A stretch of DNA of 64,000 bases, from the NCBI GenBank assembly GCA_009809945.1, contig WTPW01000323.1:113622-177621 (forward strand), written 5' to 3'. Positions 12,236-23,394 of the stretch are shown here, one piece after another. How positions within the stretch are numbered: the first letter of the stretch is position 1; each line of letters starts with the position of its first letter. A model generated the notes under the pieces. It made no database searches, was not told the DNA's origin, and saw nothing but the letters and a program-made list of their open reading frames with translations. Source of the stretch: Gigaspora margarita. Lineage: Eukaryota; Glomeromycota; Glomeromycetes; Diversisporales; Gigasporaceae. The translations under genes were made by a program, and so were the position numbers.

Positions 12236-12435
12236 ATTAACGAAAATATATGTAAAAAAAGGAGTGAATGAAATAATAAAAAAAAAAGAGCGAAAGTAAA
12301 AAACAAGTGGTAAACGAAAAGAAATTAGTAAGTGAAAATTAAAAAGTAAACAATAGAAGTTTAAATGATTAGAAAGTGATTGATGAATATATATACGAAA
12401 AACAACATTGCTTACATCAGACATTACGGATAAAA

Positions 12436-12860
12436 ATGTTATCAGTTAAGTTATAATAAAAACTAATTATTCCTAGGTTACTATATAATTCACATGGCTT
12501 TGCCACGTGATTTACATAGTAATCTAGTGATAAATCAGTTATCATCTACAACCTAACTAATAACAAGTACTTATTTGATAGATGATTGCAATTATATCGT
12601 GATATGTGTGATCACAATATTATTGTTACACCTACAAATAATAGAAAGAATCTAATATCAAATTTAATCGTGAAATAACTGGGCCCGCATGGCCCAGTCA
12701 TCTCATATTCAAATTTGATGCCAGATACGTTAGTTATTGTAGCAAAGCATTCAATAACAGGATTTCTGATACCCTACGTTAATTGGGATTAATCGTTACA
12801 AAAATTAAGCTCACATAAATAATAGATTAAAAATTTCTCATTTAAAATTTTTTTTTATAC
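12436..12860. other. Intergenic region with a GC-rich hairpin
   Basis: No gene seen. A short inverted repeat, ACTGGGCC-CGCAT-GGCCCAGT (12678-12698), stands out sharply from the AT-rich surroundings. A second short CACATGG/CCACGTG symmetry lies at 12493-12513. Function unknown. Confidence 0.5.
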
Positions 12861-13740
12861 TTGACTTTTTTCTCTTTTACATTAGATTTTTTTATTTACA
12901 AAAAACAAACTCATTTTCTGTTAAATCGAAAAATACAAAAAAAGATAACAAATATTAATTTACTAAATATTGCAAGCCAACAAGTGACAAATACACAAAC
13001 AACAACTGCGAAACAGATTAGAATTTTAAAGAACGCTAGCCTAATGTTGATTACAATTATGATGCTGAACCTATTACAACAAGAATGTAAATTGCATAAT
13101 CAAGTTTTTTTTACGGTTAACCGATGACTTAATCGTCATCAGATCACTTGTTGGCATCTTTTTATTAAATCTTATTTTATTTTCATGGGACCTTCCTAAT
13201 ACAAGGTCCCTACCTAATACAAGGTTCCTACATTTGTAATGATCTACATTAATTTTAACTGTTCTAATATTCCAACTGGCTTTTACCAGTAATATCCAAC
13301 TTACATCCAGAATTTCACTGGATGTATACCAATTCTATCACAACCGGGATTAACCTAGCTGACCTTATTTAACCAGAACATTTTTCCTTCAACTGGAATT
13401 CTACCAGAAGTGTCTTGTAACCAGAATTTTGCGAAAGTATCTGCATTGTGATTTTTCGCAAAGTAGAGGTATTTGCATGTGGCTGGGATGTCTGTACGTA
13501 GTCCTGGCATCCTGGTTCAGGTCATCCATCTCATGACCTTGTGTAGTTATTTTTGCTATTCATAGGGCTCGAACTGGCAACTTTGCGTTTGAAGCAGCTA
13601 TTGTCCTGAGAGCGCAACTACTATGCTATTGACCTGCAGGACATAATCAAGTTCTAAACGAACATGATAAACAATTCTCAAAAACAAGTAATGAAATCAG
13701 CAACAAATCTGTTCAACATATAATTTCAACAGAATTATAG
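12861..13740 (+). pseudogene. Small unrecognised ORF split by a SINE
   Basis: An ATG at 12861 opens a frame rich in Asn, Thr, Gln and Ile (ASQQVTNTQTTTAKQ near residue 35). It reaches the SINE target site at 13095-13106. Past the SINE, starting at the second target copy (13642), the same frame continues through KQFSKTSNEISNKS to a stop near 13740. The total would be about 107 codons without the insertion. In-frame continuity on both sides favours a real former coding region, but the composition is AT-driven and I recognise no family. Confidence 0.4.
13107..13641 (-). mobile_element. tRNA-derived SINE
   Basis: On the minus strand the element starts at 13641 with a tRNA-like head. The A box TAGCATAGTAG (13618-13628) matches TRGCNNAGYNG, and the B box GTTCGAGCC (13566-13574) matches GWTCRANNC. 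A body of about 400 bp follows, with internal short repeats (ATTCTGG, CCAGTTG, CCTTGTATTAGG twice), and it ends in an A-run on the minus strand. It is flanked by an exact 12-bp target duplication, CATAATCAAGTT, at 13095-13106 and 13642-13653. Such elements are transcribed by RNA polymerase III and moved by a partner LINE. The intact promoter boxes and perfect duplication indicate a young insertion. Confidence 0.9.
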
Positions 13741-14178
13741 TTTTTTATCTTTGCATCATTTTATAATTTTTAAAAGATGCTTCAAAATTGAATCTTTTAT
13801 CATATTTAGCATTATCACATTCAAAACATCAGAAAAAACAGGACTATCACATTAGAATTATCATATCGCATTAGGCAGTGTTGTAACAGGACAGTCTTGG
13901 ACAATGACTTGGACAATTTTGAACAATTAAATAAAGTAAAATTACTTAAAATTTTATCAAGATAACCTATTTTAATTTTAACTAGAATGTGTTCAGCACC
14001 TAAAAAAATATATAGTTATATATTTTTTAGATAGTTTTATTAATTATTAAAGCCTGGACAAGCTTTGGACAATCTTGGACATTTGGACAATTTTGGANGT
14101 GGACAAGCCAAAAAAGGCTGTGGACAGCCAAAATGTACAATACTGGCATTAGGTTTAACATTTTATAGTATGAATTTT

Positions 14179-14182
<4 letters not shown>
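13741..14182. repeat. Dispersed TTGGACAA repeats
   Basis: CTTGGACAATTTTG and variants recur at 13894-13925 and 14055-14130 on either side of an AT spacer containing a small palindrome (TATATAGTTATATATTTTTTAG). No gene seen. One unresolved base lies at 14099. Confidence 0.6.

Positions 14183-14217
<35 letters not shown>
14183..14217. repeat. Poly(A) tract
   Basis: About 35 consecutive A residues immediately left of the composite element. Confidence 0.95.
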
Positions 14218-14222
<5 letters not shown>

Positions 14223-15090
14223 TTAATTTGTACATAGTCATCCTCCTATATAATCACCTCCTATATAATCACTAACTCTATATAATCATACCAAAATATG
14301 ATACCATTTTTTTATATTAAAAAAATACCTCTATATAGCCACAAATATATTATAATCACTATGGTTGATTAATAATAAAATTACTTTTTCACATCACATC
14401 TTTATATGATTGTAGGTAGTTGCTATATAGAAAAGTTACAATTTTAATAATTAAATCAATTTTTTATGCAATAAGTAAAGTTGTTTAGACAAATAAAAAT
14501 ATACCTACTTTGAATTTTCATGCAAATTGGATAATTTTTTATTAGTATTGTTTGTTATTTTACTTATCTATGAATATAGCTAAAAAATTTATAATTTTTT
14601 TTGTAGAAATATAAAATAAAAAACATATGTCACCCAATTTCTTACATCAAAAATTTTGTTATATGATATTCATAAATTATACAAATTAATGAAATTATAT
14701 TTTTTAAAATTTTACTTAAAAACTTAGTTGAAGTACTATATTCTTAAGACAAAATTTGTTGAAGTTTCTATAAGCTTTATGGTATTAAAAACATAAAAAA
14801 TGAACTTCTTTTTATAAAATATCATACTCTTGAACTTTGGCTATTATTTTGTCTACTTTCAATATATTCTTTTCAGGTTTGCAAATTTGTGACCCACAAG
14901 ACATATCTGAATGAGAGTTTTTAGCAAAATCAAACTTTGAAAGGCCAGTGCATTAGGAGGCATCAATAAATAAGGAGGCATCCATAAATAACATTATATT
15001 TGAGGGGTTCCCAAAATATAATAATTTTTTTAATAGTAGGGGGGGGTCAAAAAAATATAACATAATTTTTTTATAAAAATTGTCTAAAAC

Positions 15091-16096
15091 TTGATCCAGA
15101 GGTCCAAATTGGATAATTTTAGTATCATTCGAATTGTCTTGAGGAGAGAATTCGAAAGGTACCAAAATAATTTGATTTGGATCACTGGATTACATTTTAT
15201 TAACAAAATACTATTGGTTATTATGTTTTCTTATAAAATACCTATAAAATCAATAGTTTTTTGTGAATAACTCTTGATCCAGTAATCCAATTAAAATTAT
15301 TTTGGTACTATTGGATTCCTCTCATAGAGACAAATCGAATGGTACCAAAATCATCCAAATTGGACCACTGGGTCATAATATATCTAAGTTTTTGTAAAAT
15401 TATATATATAAACATGCAGATTTTTAAATTTTTTTTATATAGTCTGGGGTCAAGAGCTACTATATAGGGTACATAATGTTATTTATGGATGCTTCTAATA
15501 TTTATTTTGGGAATCCTCCAAAATATAACGATTTTCCAATACTGTATTACTCTGAAAATAAGCATCCTCTCAGAGCAATTTTTAAAGCCAAAATTCTTAT
15601 GATCGAATGATCAGATCTGTATAATTTTGGTATCATTCGAATCAGTTTATCAAAATGTTTCAAATGGTACAAAAATTATGCAGATTTGATGACTGGATCA
15701 TGAGAATTTTGGCTTTAAAAATTGCTCTGAGGGGGTGCTAATTTTTGAAGAAATACGGTAAGTAGAGAGGGGGTTAAAAAAATATAACATGATTTTTTTA
15801 TAAAATTTTGTCTAAAACTTGATCCAGATGTCCAAATTGGATGAATTTGAATTGTCTCAAGAAGAGGATTCAATTGGTACCAAAATCATTTGATTTGGAT
15901 CACTATATCATGTTTTATTAACGAAAACTATTGGTTATTATGTTTACTTATAAAATTACTATAAATTAATAGTATTTTGTGAATAACTCATGATCTAGTG
16001 ACCAAATAAAATGATTTTGGTACCATTGGATTTTTCTCATAAAGACAAATTAAATGGTACCAAAATTATCCAGATTGGATCACTAGGTTATAATTT
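15091..16096. repeat. Cluster of five palindromic TCTC/GAGA modules
   Basis: Modules lie at 15091-15192, 15272-15376, 15600-15703, 15819-15911 and 15986-16092. Each has the layout GATCCAG/AATTGGAT-ATTTTGGTACCATT-core-AATGGTACCAAAAT-ATCC-AATTTGGATCACTG. The cores are degenerate (CCTCTCATAGAGACA, TTTCTCATAAAGACA, GTCTTGAGGAGAG, GTCTCAAGAAGAG). The GGTACC/KpnI-like hexamer next to the core is the most stable landmark. See the finding on this module. Confidence 0.85.
15542..15758. mobile_element. 217-bp Tc1/mariner-like MITE carrying a palindromic module
   Basis: Flanked by TA on both sides (15540-15541, 15759-15760). The left end CTGTATTACTCTGAAAATAA and the inverted right end CCGTATTTCTTCAAAAATTA are followed on both arms by GC and then by CTCAGAGCAATTTTTAAAGC. 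The entire MITE is a hairpin. Its centre carries the TTTTGGTATCATTCGAA...CAAATGGTACAAAAA module. It interrupts the G-run region of tandem copy 2. Confidence 0.85.
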
Positions 16097-16357
16097 ATAT
16101 ATAAATATATGGATTTTTAAAAATTTTTTATATTGTCTAGTGGGGTCAAGAGTTACTATATAGAAGTACATAACATTATTTATGGATGCCCCTTATTAAA
16201 GTAATGAAGAAAATTAAGAAAACATGTTTTGCTGTATGTAGATCACCTATAAATTTGATATAATTTATATATTTAAGCTATTCACTTTTGTTAAACTTGC
16301 TACAACACCATCTTTTTTATTTAGTTTTGTTTAAGATAAGTTATTTAAGATTATTTG

Positions 16358-16650
16358 GCCTTGATGCTAGAAAAAAGAACAAAAGGAATAGGATAAAAGA
16401 GAAGAAGACAAGAAATGAAATTGACAAAAATAAATTCCTTAAAAAAAATTAATTATCTTATAAACTATTGTTCATAATTATATAATTTTGGTACCATTTG
16501 ATTCATCTGAATGAGATGAATTGAATAGTATCAAAATTATGTAATTCTAAATGATAGTTTGTAAGGTAATTAATTTTTGTAAGGAATTTTTTTTTGTCAA
16601 TTTTGTTTTTTGTCCCTTTTCTTTTTTGTTTATATTCCTAGCACCAAGCC
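16358..16650. repeat. 290-bp palindrome with a TCTC/GAGA-type core
   Basis: The outer arms TGATGCTAGAAAAAAGAAC and, inverted, GTTTATATTCCTAGCACCA lead inward through CAAAAATAAATTCCTT, TAATTATCTTATAAACTA and ATAATTTTGGTACCATTTGA. The core ATTCATCTGAATGAGATGAAT lies near 16507. The arms are about 140 bp. Non-coding. Confidence 0.8.
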
Positions 16651-17449
16651 CACTTATTAATTAATACATTTAAAATATTATTTAAAATTGTATAATTTTT
16701 ATGAAAAAATAAATAAATTTACAATTTTTTTTATAAGTCACAATTGTATTTCAAATTACAACTGTATCTTAGTTCTAATCTAATTAACCCAGCAATTTTT
16801 AATATAATAGATTTTTTTTTAAAATATAAAGCTAATTATTTATAATAAAGTCTGGTTTGATGACCTGTTTGATTTTAATAAATTGTTTTTTTAGTAATAG
16901 TTTTAGTTTTAACCCAATAGACTTTAAACTAATATATAAGTAAGACCTGAACATCTCTCATATAGGTTATAACTGGATTTTGACAATTTTGGTCCAATTT
17001 GCTAAAAATGACAAAATATATTTTTTTAAATATCTTTTATCTAGTAATTAGAATTGAATGAACTTTTTTTTGTTAGATGTGCCTCACTATGGGCTTCATT
17101 TTTTTTAAAAAAGCTTATTCATATTGGACTACTAGAAGTTAAGATAATTGGCAAACCCTGTTTTTTTTTGCTTTTCAAATTTCAGGGGTTTTTGCTAAAA
17201 AAAATAAAATATAACCTCTGTACTAAATATCTGGGGTCCTATATAAGTAGTAATTCAAGTTCAAAGTCTCTCTAATTGCAAGATTTCTAAACCTTGACAA
17301 GTTTTTTTAAATTAAATCTCATATCATGTGATTGTAGCTTGTAACTTTTTCTAAAAGTTCTAGCAGCCTGTGGTTTTTAGACAGACTTGGTAAGTTTGTA
17401 AAACCAAATTACAAGTAAATACTATATATAAAAATAAACAAAAAGCCAA

Positions 17450-18480
17450 CTCATGGGCTGCATTTTTTTTTCAAGTAAGGTGCTTACTTCAGGAGTAAGA
17501 GTTTTATTCAAGCATTATTAGATTCTGGGCTTTCTACATGAAGGTCGCCCAATATAATATATTGATATGAGTACAACTAGCCATACCTGCAACTTTTGGT
17601 TGCCTATTTAAGTAGCCACCTAAAGGTTCTACACTAGCTGTTATACCTGTAATCTGCATACTGGTTATTGACTAATTTAAACTCTCTGATCATTGCTGTT
17701 TGCCATCCTATCTTGTATCACTAGAACACAATCTGAATTCTTTTCTACCTCCTTTAGAACTACCTTATCCTCAGTAAGAGACCTGGTAAAGCAGTTTCTG
17801 TCCTACACAGATAATACCTACACTTCAGTAATTTACACATTTACTGAGATGGACTATTTGCAGTTAGAGGTTATCCGTAAGCTGCTACCATTACCTACTT
17901 CTTGCCCTTGTGAAGTTCCCTCAACCCTAGTTTACCCAGTTAGTTACTCTTTTGGATCCTTTTCCCAGTCACTACTTACTTCCAATCCAAAGACCCAGAA
18001 GGGTTGGTCAGTCTGGTATTAGGATGCCATATGGTCTCTCTCCCCTTGGTACATGCTTCTAAAACACATGACCTTTTCCTCTAGTGTGACTCTGGTGGTC
18101 CAGTTGGTAGGGTCCTCCAACCCTTTGTTATTGGTTTTTTGCTTCCAGTTAATCACTGTCCAAGATCCTTTTCCCTGTCACCATCAAAAGTCAGGTACTT
18201 CTCCACTCAGAACTTGCCAAGTGGGTTCCTTTTGCTAATTTCCAGGATTTGTACACATCCTTTTTCCTTATATAACATTACACAAGTTAGTAAGCTCCCA
18301 ATAACTTGGTATTACCAAGGTTACAGATCAAAGATCCAATTAGTTAAAGCGCAAATTAGTTCTGTAACACAAATGCAATTTCAAAACTGTCTCCAGTGGC
18401 TGTACCTGTTGCTTAGGAGTGACAACAACCCAACTTCGCTATGTTGCCATACCTGGGCTGCATTTTTTTCAAATTTATTA
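17450..18480. other. GC-richer block with three overlapping unassigned ORFs
   Basis: Both edges carry GGGCTGCATTTTTTT (17455-17470 and 18452-18467), so the block may be a discrete insertion. Base composition changes clearly at the borders. Plus-strand frames at 17693-18022, 18053-18238 and 18139-18495 are open but show no motif I recognise, and the minus strand gives only short frames. CAGT/ACTGG-type words recur often. It could be a degraded retroelement piece or non-coding repeat. Confidence 0.4.
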
Positions 18481-18629
18481 CTTATTTCATTTTAAATATA
18501 AAAATAAGAAAGTACTTGTATTCTTAAACTATAGTACTTTATATCTCATAAACATGGTTTATTTTAAGTAACCCCTAAAAACAGCATTTGAAAATGGCCT
18601 ATTATTGCATTTATTATGAAAAATAAATC

Positions 18630-19830
18630 TATAATATGCATGTTGATCACTCAAATTTTTAGTAAAAATTTATCTTGTAATTTGTGTAATATATCATATG
18701 ACTGATATTAACTTTTAATAAAATATTAACAGATTTACATAAAAATTTTATGTTAGTTGTATTTTGTTCTTCTAAACAACTTTCTTATTGTATAAAAATC
18801 AATTTACTTAGACTTCATATTAGTGATCATTTTTATATATGCAAAAGTATGCACACATGTGTAGATCCTATCAAATTTTTAAATAAAGCAATTTAATTGA
18901 ATCTGCACACATGTGCACACTTTAGTGATATGAAAAATGAACACTGCTTATATATAGCAATGATCAATAATTGTATATAAAAATTTGTTAAATTTTATTT
19001 TAAAAATTTTTATATATGATTATTAATAGTTGCACGATATAAAAGTCAAAATAATACTAAGCAAATTGATTTTATGCAATAAGAAAAGTTGTTTAGAAAA
19101 AAATACACATAATATTAAATTTTTATGCAAATTGAATAACTTTTTATTAGTATTTATTAGTATTGTATTCATATTGCATATCTACGAATTTAGATAAAAA
19201 AATTTGTAATTTTTTGTAAAAATGTAAAATAGAAAAACATATTAATCAAATGTTAACTGATTCACATGCAACTTTTAGAGTAAATTTATTTTGTTCTTGA
19301 AAAACTTTTTATATTGCATAAAATCTATTTACTTCATATTATTTTGACTTTTATATATAGCAACAATTAATGATCATATATAAAAATTCTTTAAAATAAA
19401 TTTTAAAAATCTTTATATAAGTTACAATTATTGATCATTGCTATATTGAAGTCATAATAATATTATGCAAATTGATTTTTATACAATAAGCAAGTTGTTT
19501 AGAAGAACAAATACATCTACTCTAAAATTTTCATGTAAATCTGTTTATATTTTATTAATATAGTTTTTATATTTCTACAAAAAAAATTACAAATTTTTTA
19601 GTTATATTTGTAGGCATATAAAATAAAAATAATACTAATAAAAAGTTATCTAATTTGCTTGTAAATTCATTATAGGTATATTTTGTTATCCTAGACACCT
19701 TTTATTATTGCATAAATATCAATTACTTAGTATTGCTTTTTTTCTATATACAATCATATATAAAATTTTAAAATACCTCTACTAAATTATTTTTTTTATA
19801 TTCATTATAATTTGTGCTTATATAGAAACA
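18630..19830. repeat. Array of alternating-orientation AT repeats
   Basis: A block of about 170 bp (TTTATGCAATAAG-AAGTTGTTTAGA, then ATGCAAATTGAATAACTTTTTATTAGTATT) occurs at about 18640-18810, 19050-19220, 19250-19360, 19450-19640 and 19650-19760. Orientation alternates between copies, giving head-to-head and tail-to-tail palindromes separated by TATATAGCAA-type spacers. It belongs to the right end of the 14225-19870 element. Confidence 0.75.
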
Positions 19831-19870
19831 CTTTTATAAAATTACACCTTTTATAATTACTATATTAGAG

Positions 19871-21540
19871 TGTGCCCAACTGTGTAATTATAGAAAAAGA
19901 TAGCAGTACTATAATTAAAATGTAATAAATAATAATAAAACAAATAGATAATAGTTAAATAAAACACTTAGCTTTTATATAAAGCTTATTCAGTTATAAG
20001 GTTTTAAATATAATAAATTAGAAAAGCTAGCTAGCCAAAACAAACTGTAAAAACTATTTTAAGTTATTATATATCAAATAACTTGAGTTATTTGATAGTT
20101 CTGATCATAGTAAAGTATCAGATTAAACATATTATTAGTTCTAGTATTAAAACATAGGCATTACAGTACTAAAATTTTTCAAGGGATTTTTTTTATTAAG
20201 ATACAAAAGTGGTAGATTACTAACAATTTTTTTGAAAGCTTCAATTTTTCTATATTTTTATATTATATTGGATCTTGTAATTTAATTATAGCAAAAAGTT
20301 GCATAATCTATTTGTTCAATTAGAAATAACAATTTCATGTATCCAATTAGACATAGTGGGAAAAGTGGGAGGCCAATAATTAAAATAAGAAATATAGAAA
20401 TCATAAACTAGCAAAATTATAAAACAATAAATAAAAATATTTCAGTAAAATATTTAGCAAGGTCTTAAAAATAGATACAACCCAATTTTAAAAGCATTAT
20501 ATATAAATAAGTACATACAACTAAGTGTAATGAATAAATATATGCACTTCTGAGTATTTCTAATTATAATTTTTTAAATTAGAAAGTTTTTAAAATAAAG
20601 ATCTTATTTTATTTTTCTGATTTATAATTCAATATAGTAAAAATACTATTTAAAAATTTCTACTTATTTTTGAGAAGTTTTTTAGGCTTCACATGTATCG
20701 ATTTGATTGGCTAATTTTATCAATTATCATTACACAAATTTTAAAATTTTAAAATTTGAATTTTGCTAACTTTTACTCTAGGTGATATCACCTAGTTCAA
20801 AAATCAGGTAAAATCTGGTTGGAAGACGGATTAAAAGTATAGTTGAAAGAATAGTTTATAAAATGCCATGCCAGTCAAAAAATTTTGCAGATCACATGAA
20901 CAATATTTGTATGTACAGTAAAGTTTAACATATTCAATAATATTTGATTTGCAAAAGATAGTTTATGCTTTCACTATAGCTGTTGCCTTTGCTACAATGT
21001 TTTCATTTTACTAAAGCATAGAAAAAAGACTTTTAATCACTTTATCCTTACTTTAACCCTAAACAAAGATTTTAGCTTAAACTAAGTTTCTAAATAAGGC
21101 TAATATTGGGTATCTCAAGTAATATAATATTCTTCAAATCATTTTATTGCATTAATCCTATTCAATAAAATTTTACTATCATGTAATTTTGTATAGCTCA
21201 AACCAATAGCAAGTCTTACTTTAATATAATGCAACAAGAGTATAAAGATCAAAACAAAATGGTTGCTTTTTCAAAAATCATATATTTCCCTAAAATTTAT
21301 ATAAAAAATTACCTTTTGCACTATAACAAAAAAATTTCTTAAGCAATTTTTCCATATATCTTGCTAATATCAAGCTCTATAGAACCCTAACCTAAACAAA
21401 GTTGAAATTTTTTGTGCATAATCATGCTAACTCTAACTTAAACAAGCTTGAAGTTTTTTAGGTATAGTTGCATAATATAAAAATTTAATGATGATCCTGG
21501 ATAAGATACTCTAGATATTCTTATATAGTACTCTCAATAA
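19871..21540. other. AT-rich stretch without a gene
   Basis: No coding region is supported. A perfect 18-bp palindrome, CTAGGTGATATCACCTAG, lies at 20778-20795 and recurs almost unchanged at 57942-57960, hinting at a dispersed repeat end. Scattered CCTAACCTAAAC words at 21048-21440 are too irregular to be telomeric. Confidence 0.5.
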
Positions 21541-21543
21541 TAT

Positions 21544-21699
21544 TAGGGTTGTGTCATTAATCACCTGATTATTTTTTATTAGAGGCCTACCCCCTCCCCC
21601 TCCTTAATATAGATTTGGTTAGGTTTCTATATATAGTTTCAACATTTTTTACCCCCTCCTCCCCTAAAAAATCACCTGATTTTGTCACTCCCCTTACTG
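21544..21699 (-). mobile_element. 165-bp MITE, copy 2
   Basis: Reverse-complement counterpart of 10563-10728. It carries ATCACCTGAT at both ends, AGGCCTACCCCCTCCCCCTC, TTAATATAGATTTGGTTAGG and a CCCCTCCTCCCC block. The two copies are roughly 85-90% alike by eye. Confidence 0.75.
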
Positions 21700-22091
21700 G
21701 AAAAAAAATCACCAGTTAGTAATAATTAAATAAGGAAGTAAAACAGTATATTTTTATATTTAGCTTGTTTAAATTATTTTATTGATACTATACTATTATT
21801 CAAATGTCTTTTCAAAGATCAAAAAAAAACTCTTGCACTAAAGTTATATAAGAATTAATGGTGCAAAGCATATATGAAATAAGATAATTCAAATGATGTA
21901 TAAAGAAGGATATAATTAAAGAGTTATAATCAAATAATCATTTGCATAATATAATAATCATAGTTAAAATGGTAATATATAAGCAAAAGTAAAATAAAAA
22001 AGATCAGTTAATTACTCTTTCACTCTCAATAGAAATAAAAACTGAATAAATATTTTAAATACACTTGTCCTGTTAATATTGTTTGTGATGA

Positions 22092-22349
22092 TTGGCCTGC
22101 GATACTATTATATTTTATTATTCTGTTTACAAAATAGAAGATAACAATTGTAGCAATTCAATCAAATCATTATGTTTTCAATATCTTTGTAAGTATGGTA
22201 TAGAATGTTCTGACTACTATTTAGAAGCAAATAAAGTCTTATATAAAGATACAGAAATACTGAATAAAGCTTTAGTAGGTATTAGAATAGTTGATAACAG
22301 GCCCAGGACATGTCCCTTTACAGGGGTTCAAAATGTTATCTATAATTAA
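22092..22349 (+). CDS. Unrecognised short ORF, probably a fragment
   Basis: 85 codons from ATG to TAA, containing SIKSLCFQYLCKYGIECSDYY and ending IVDNRPRTCPFTGVQNVIYN. Its last 20 codons overlap a dispersed repeat (GGCCCAGGACATGTCCCTTT, matched inverted at 52530-52560) and the left arm of the palindrome at 22337-23280. The 3' end is therefore not original. It could be a remnant of a transposase N-terminus; I cannot assign it. Confidence 0.25.
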   Translation: MACDTIIFYYSVYKIEDNNCSNSIKSLCFQYLCKYGIECSDYYLEANKVLYKDTEILNKALVGIRIVDNRPRTCPFTGVQNVIYN

Positions 22350-23280
22350 AAAACATATGAATTTACTATATAACTTTGAGCTAAGATTCTTTTAAATATT
22401 ACTTATTAACTTTAAATTAAATTTTTCGGCTATATATGGCAAGGAAAATTGAGCTTAAAAATTGAATTAAAATTTTGTCAATTTTGCACAAAATGAAAAT
22501 GTAACTTGGCCAAAATCAAATAATTTCTATTTTAATATAAAAAGTATATGTAAAAACATGCTCTGAACAACTTTACTTAGTCGATGGAAGAAGGTTACCT
22601 TGTAAAAAAAATGGGTTATCTATGTACTAAAGTTAAAATTTATTGTATTTCTTGATTAAACTTTTTCCTTATTAGGTAACCTATTTTGGGCTCTTAAACA
22701 AAGTTGTTCAGCATGTAATTTTATATCATATCTAAGGTTGAAATGCACTTTTCAGACCTTTTACTAAGTGAAAAATGGTGTTAAATTCAAAAAAATTTTT
22801 TTCTAACTTTAAACCCATTTTTTACAAAAGGTCTAAAAAGCACGTTTCAACCTCAAATGTAATATAAAATTACATGCTGAACAACTTTGCTTAAGAGCCC
22901 AAAGTAGGTTACCTAATAAGGAAAAGTTTAATCAAGAAATACAATAAATTTTAACTTTAGTACATAGATAACTCATTTTTCTTACAAGGTAACCTACTTC
23001 TATCAACTAAGTAAAGTTGTTAAGAGCATGATTTTATATATACTTCTTATATTAAAATCAGAAAATATTTAATTTTAGCCAAGTTACATTTTTGTTTTGT
23101 GCAAAATTGACAAAATTTTAATTCAATTTTTAAGCTCAATTTTTTCTTCTTCCCTTGTTATATATACCCGAAAAATTTAATTTAAAGTTAATAAGTAACA
23201 TTTAAAAGAATCTTAGCTCAAAGTTATATAGTAAATTCATATGTTTTTTAAAAAATTTTAATTATAGATAAGGGGCATGC
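22337..23280. repeat. 0.94-kb near-perfect palindrome (foldback element)
   Basis: The ends are TATCTATAATT and AATTATAGATA. The arms of about 450 bp mirror each other through TTTGAGCTAAGATTCTTTTA, GCTCAAAATTGAATTAAAATTTTGTCAA-type sequence, GGTAACCTACTT and ACAAAGTTGTTCAGCATG, to a centre near 22797 (TTCAAAAAAATTTTTTTCTA). It has no ORF. It has landed inside a repeat that is present without it at 52500-52560: the flanks ...GTCCCTTTACAGGGG and AGGGGCATGCC... are contiguous there. Confidence 0.9.
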
Positions 23281-23350
23281 CATTTATCACATAATATTTT
23301 TTACTTAATAGCCACCCCATCCATGTATGGTGTGATCACCCTAGTCTCAA
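23281..23350 (-). repeat. Dispersed repeat end, copy 1
   Basis: AGGGGCATGCCATTTATCAC and about 50 bp beyond it match 52455-52525 in inverted orientation (GTGATAAATGGCATGCCCCT). Both carry CATGTATnCATGG and GATnACCACCCT-like words. It is probably the terminus of a transposon family. Confidence 0.7.
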
Positions 23351-23394
23351 TTCTGATTGGTTAATATAACAACTAATATTTATAATATATTATA

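Larger units (their letters stand above)
14971..16196. mobile_element. Two tandem copies of a palindrome-bearing TIR element
   Basis: The outer ends AAGGAGGCATCCATAAATAA (14972-14991) and, inverted, TTATTTATGGATGCCCCTT (16178-16196) match. An internal junction at 15475-15495 repeats TTATTTATGGATGC. Copy 1 (about 14971-15492) and copy 2 (about 15493-16196) share a G-run followed by TCAAAAAAATATAACAT, TTGTCTAAAACTTGATCCAG, TATTGGTTATTATGTTT, TTTTGTGAATAACTC and GGGGTCAAGAG. Copy 2 is interrupted by the MITE at 15542-15758. Each copy carries two palindromic modules. Confidence 0.75.
14225..19870. mobile_element. 5.6-kb composite element with long inverted ends
   Basis: The left end (14270-14640) and the reverse complement of the right end (19590-19830) align over several hundred bases. 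They share TATATGATTGTA, TTTATGCAATAA, ATATACCTA, CTTTTTATTAGTATT and TTGTAGAAATATAAAA. Extra copies of the same block in alternating orientation fill 18630-19590. The interior carries two tandem copies of a palindrome-bearing element, a separate 290-bp palindrome, and a GC-richer segment (17450-18480). No transposase is visible. The outermost edges are approximate. Confidence 0.65.

Noticed and set aside
13566..13628. tRNA gene on the minus strand
   Set aside because: A and B boxes are present, but the cloverleaf stems do not close and the region is the head of a 535-bp SINE with a target duplication.
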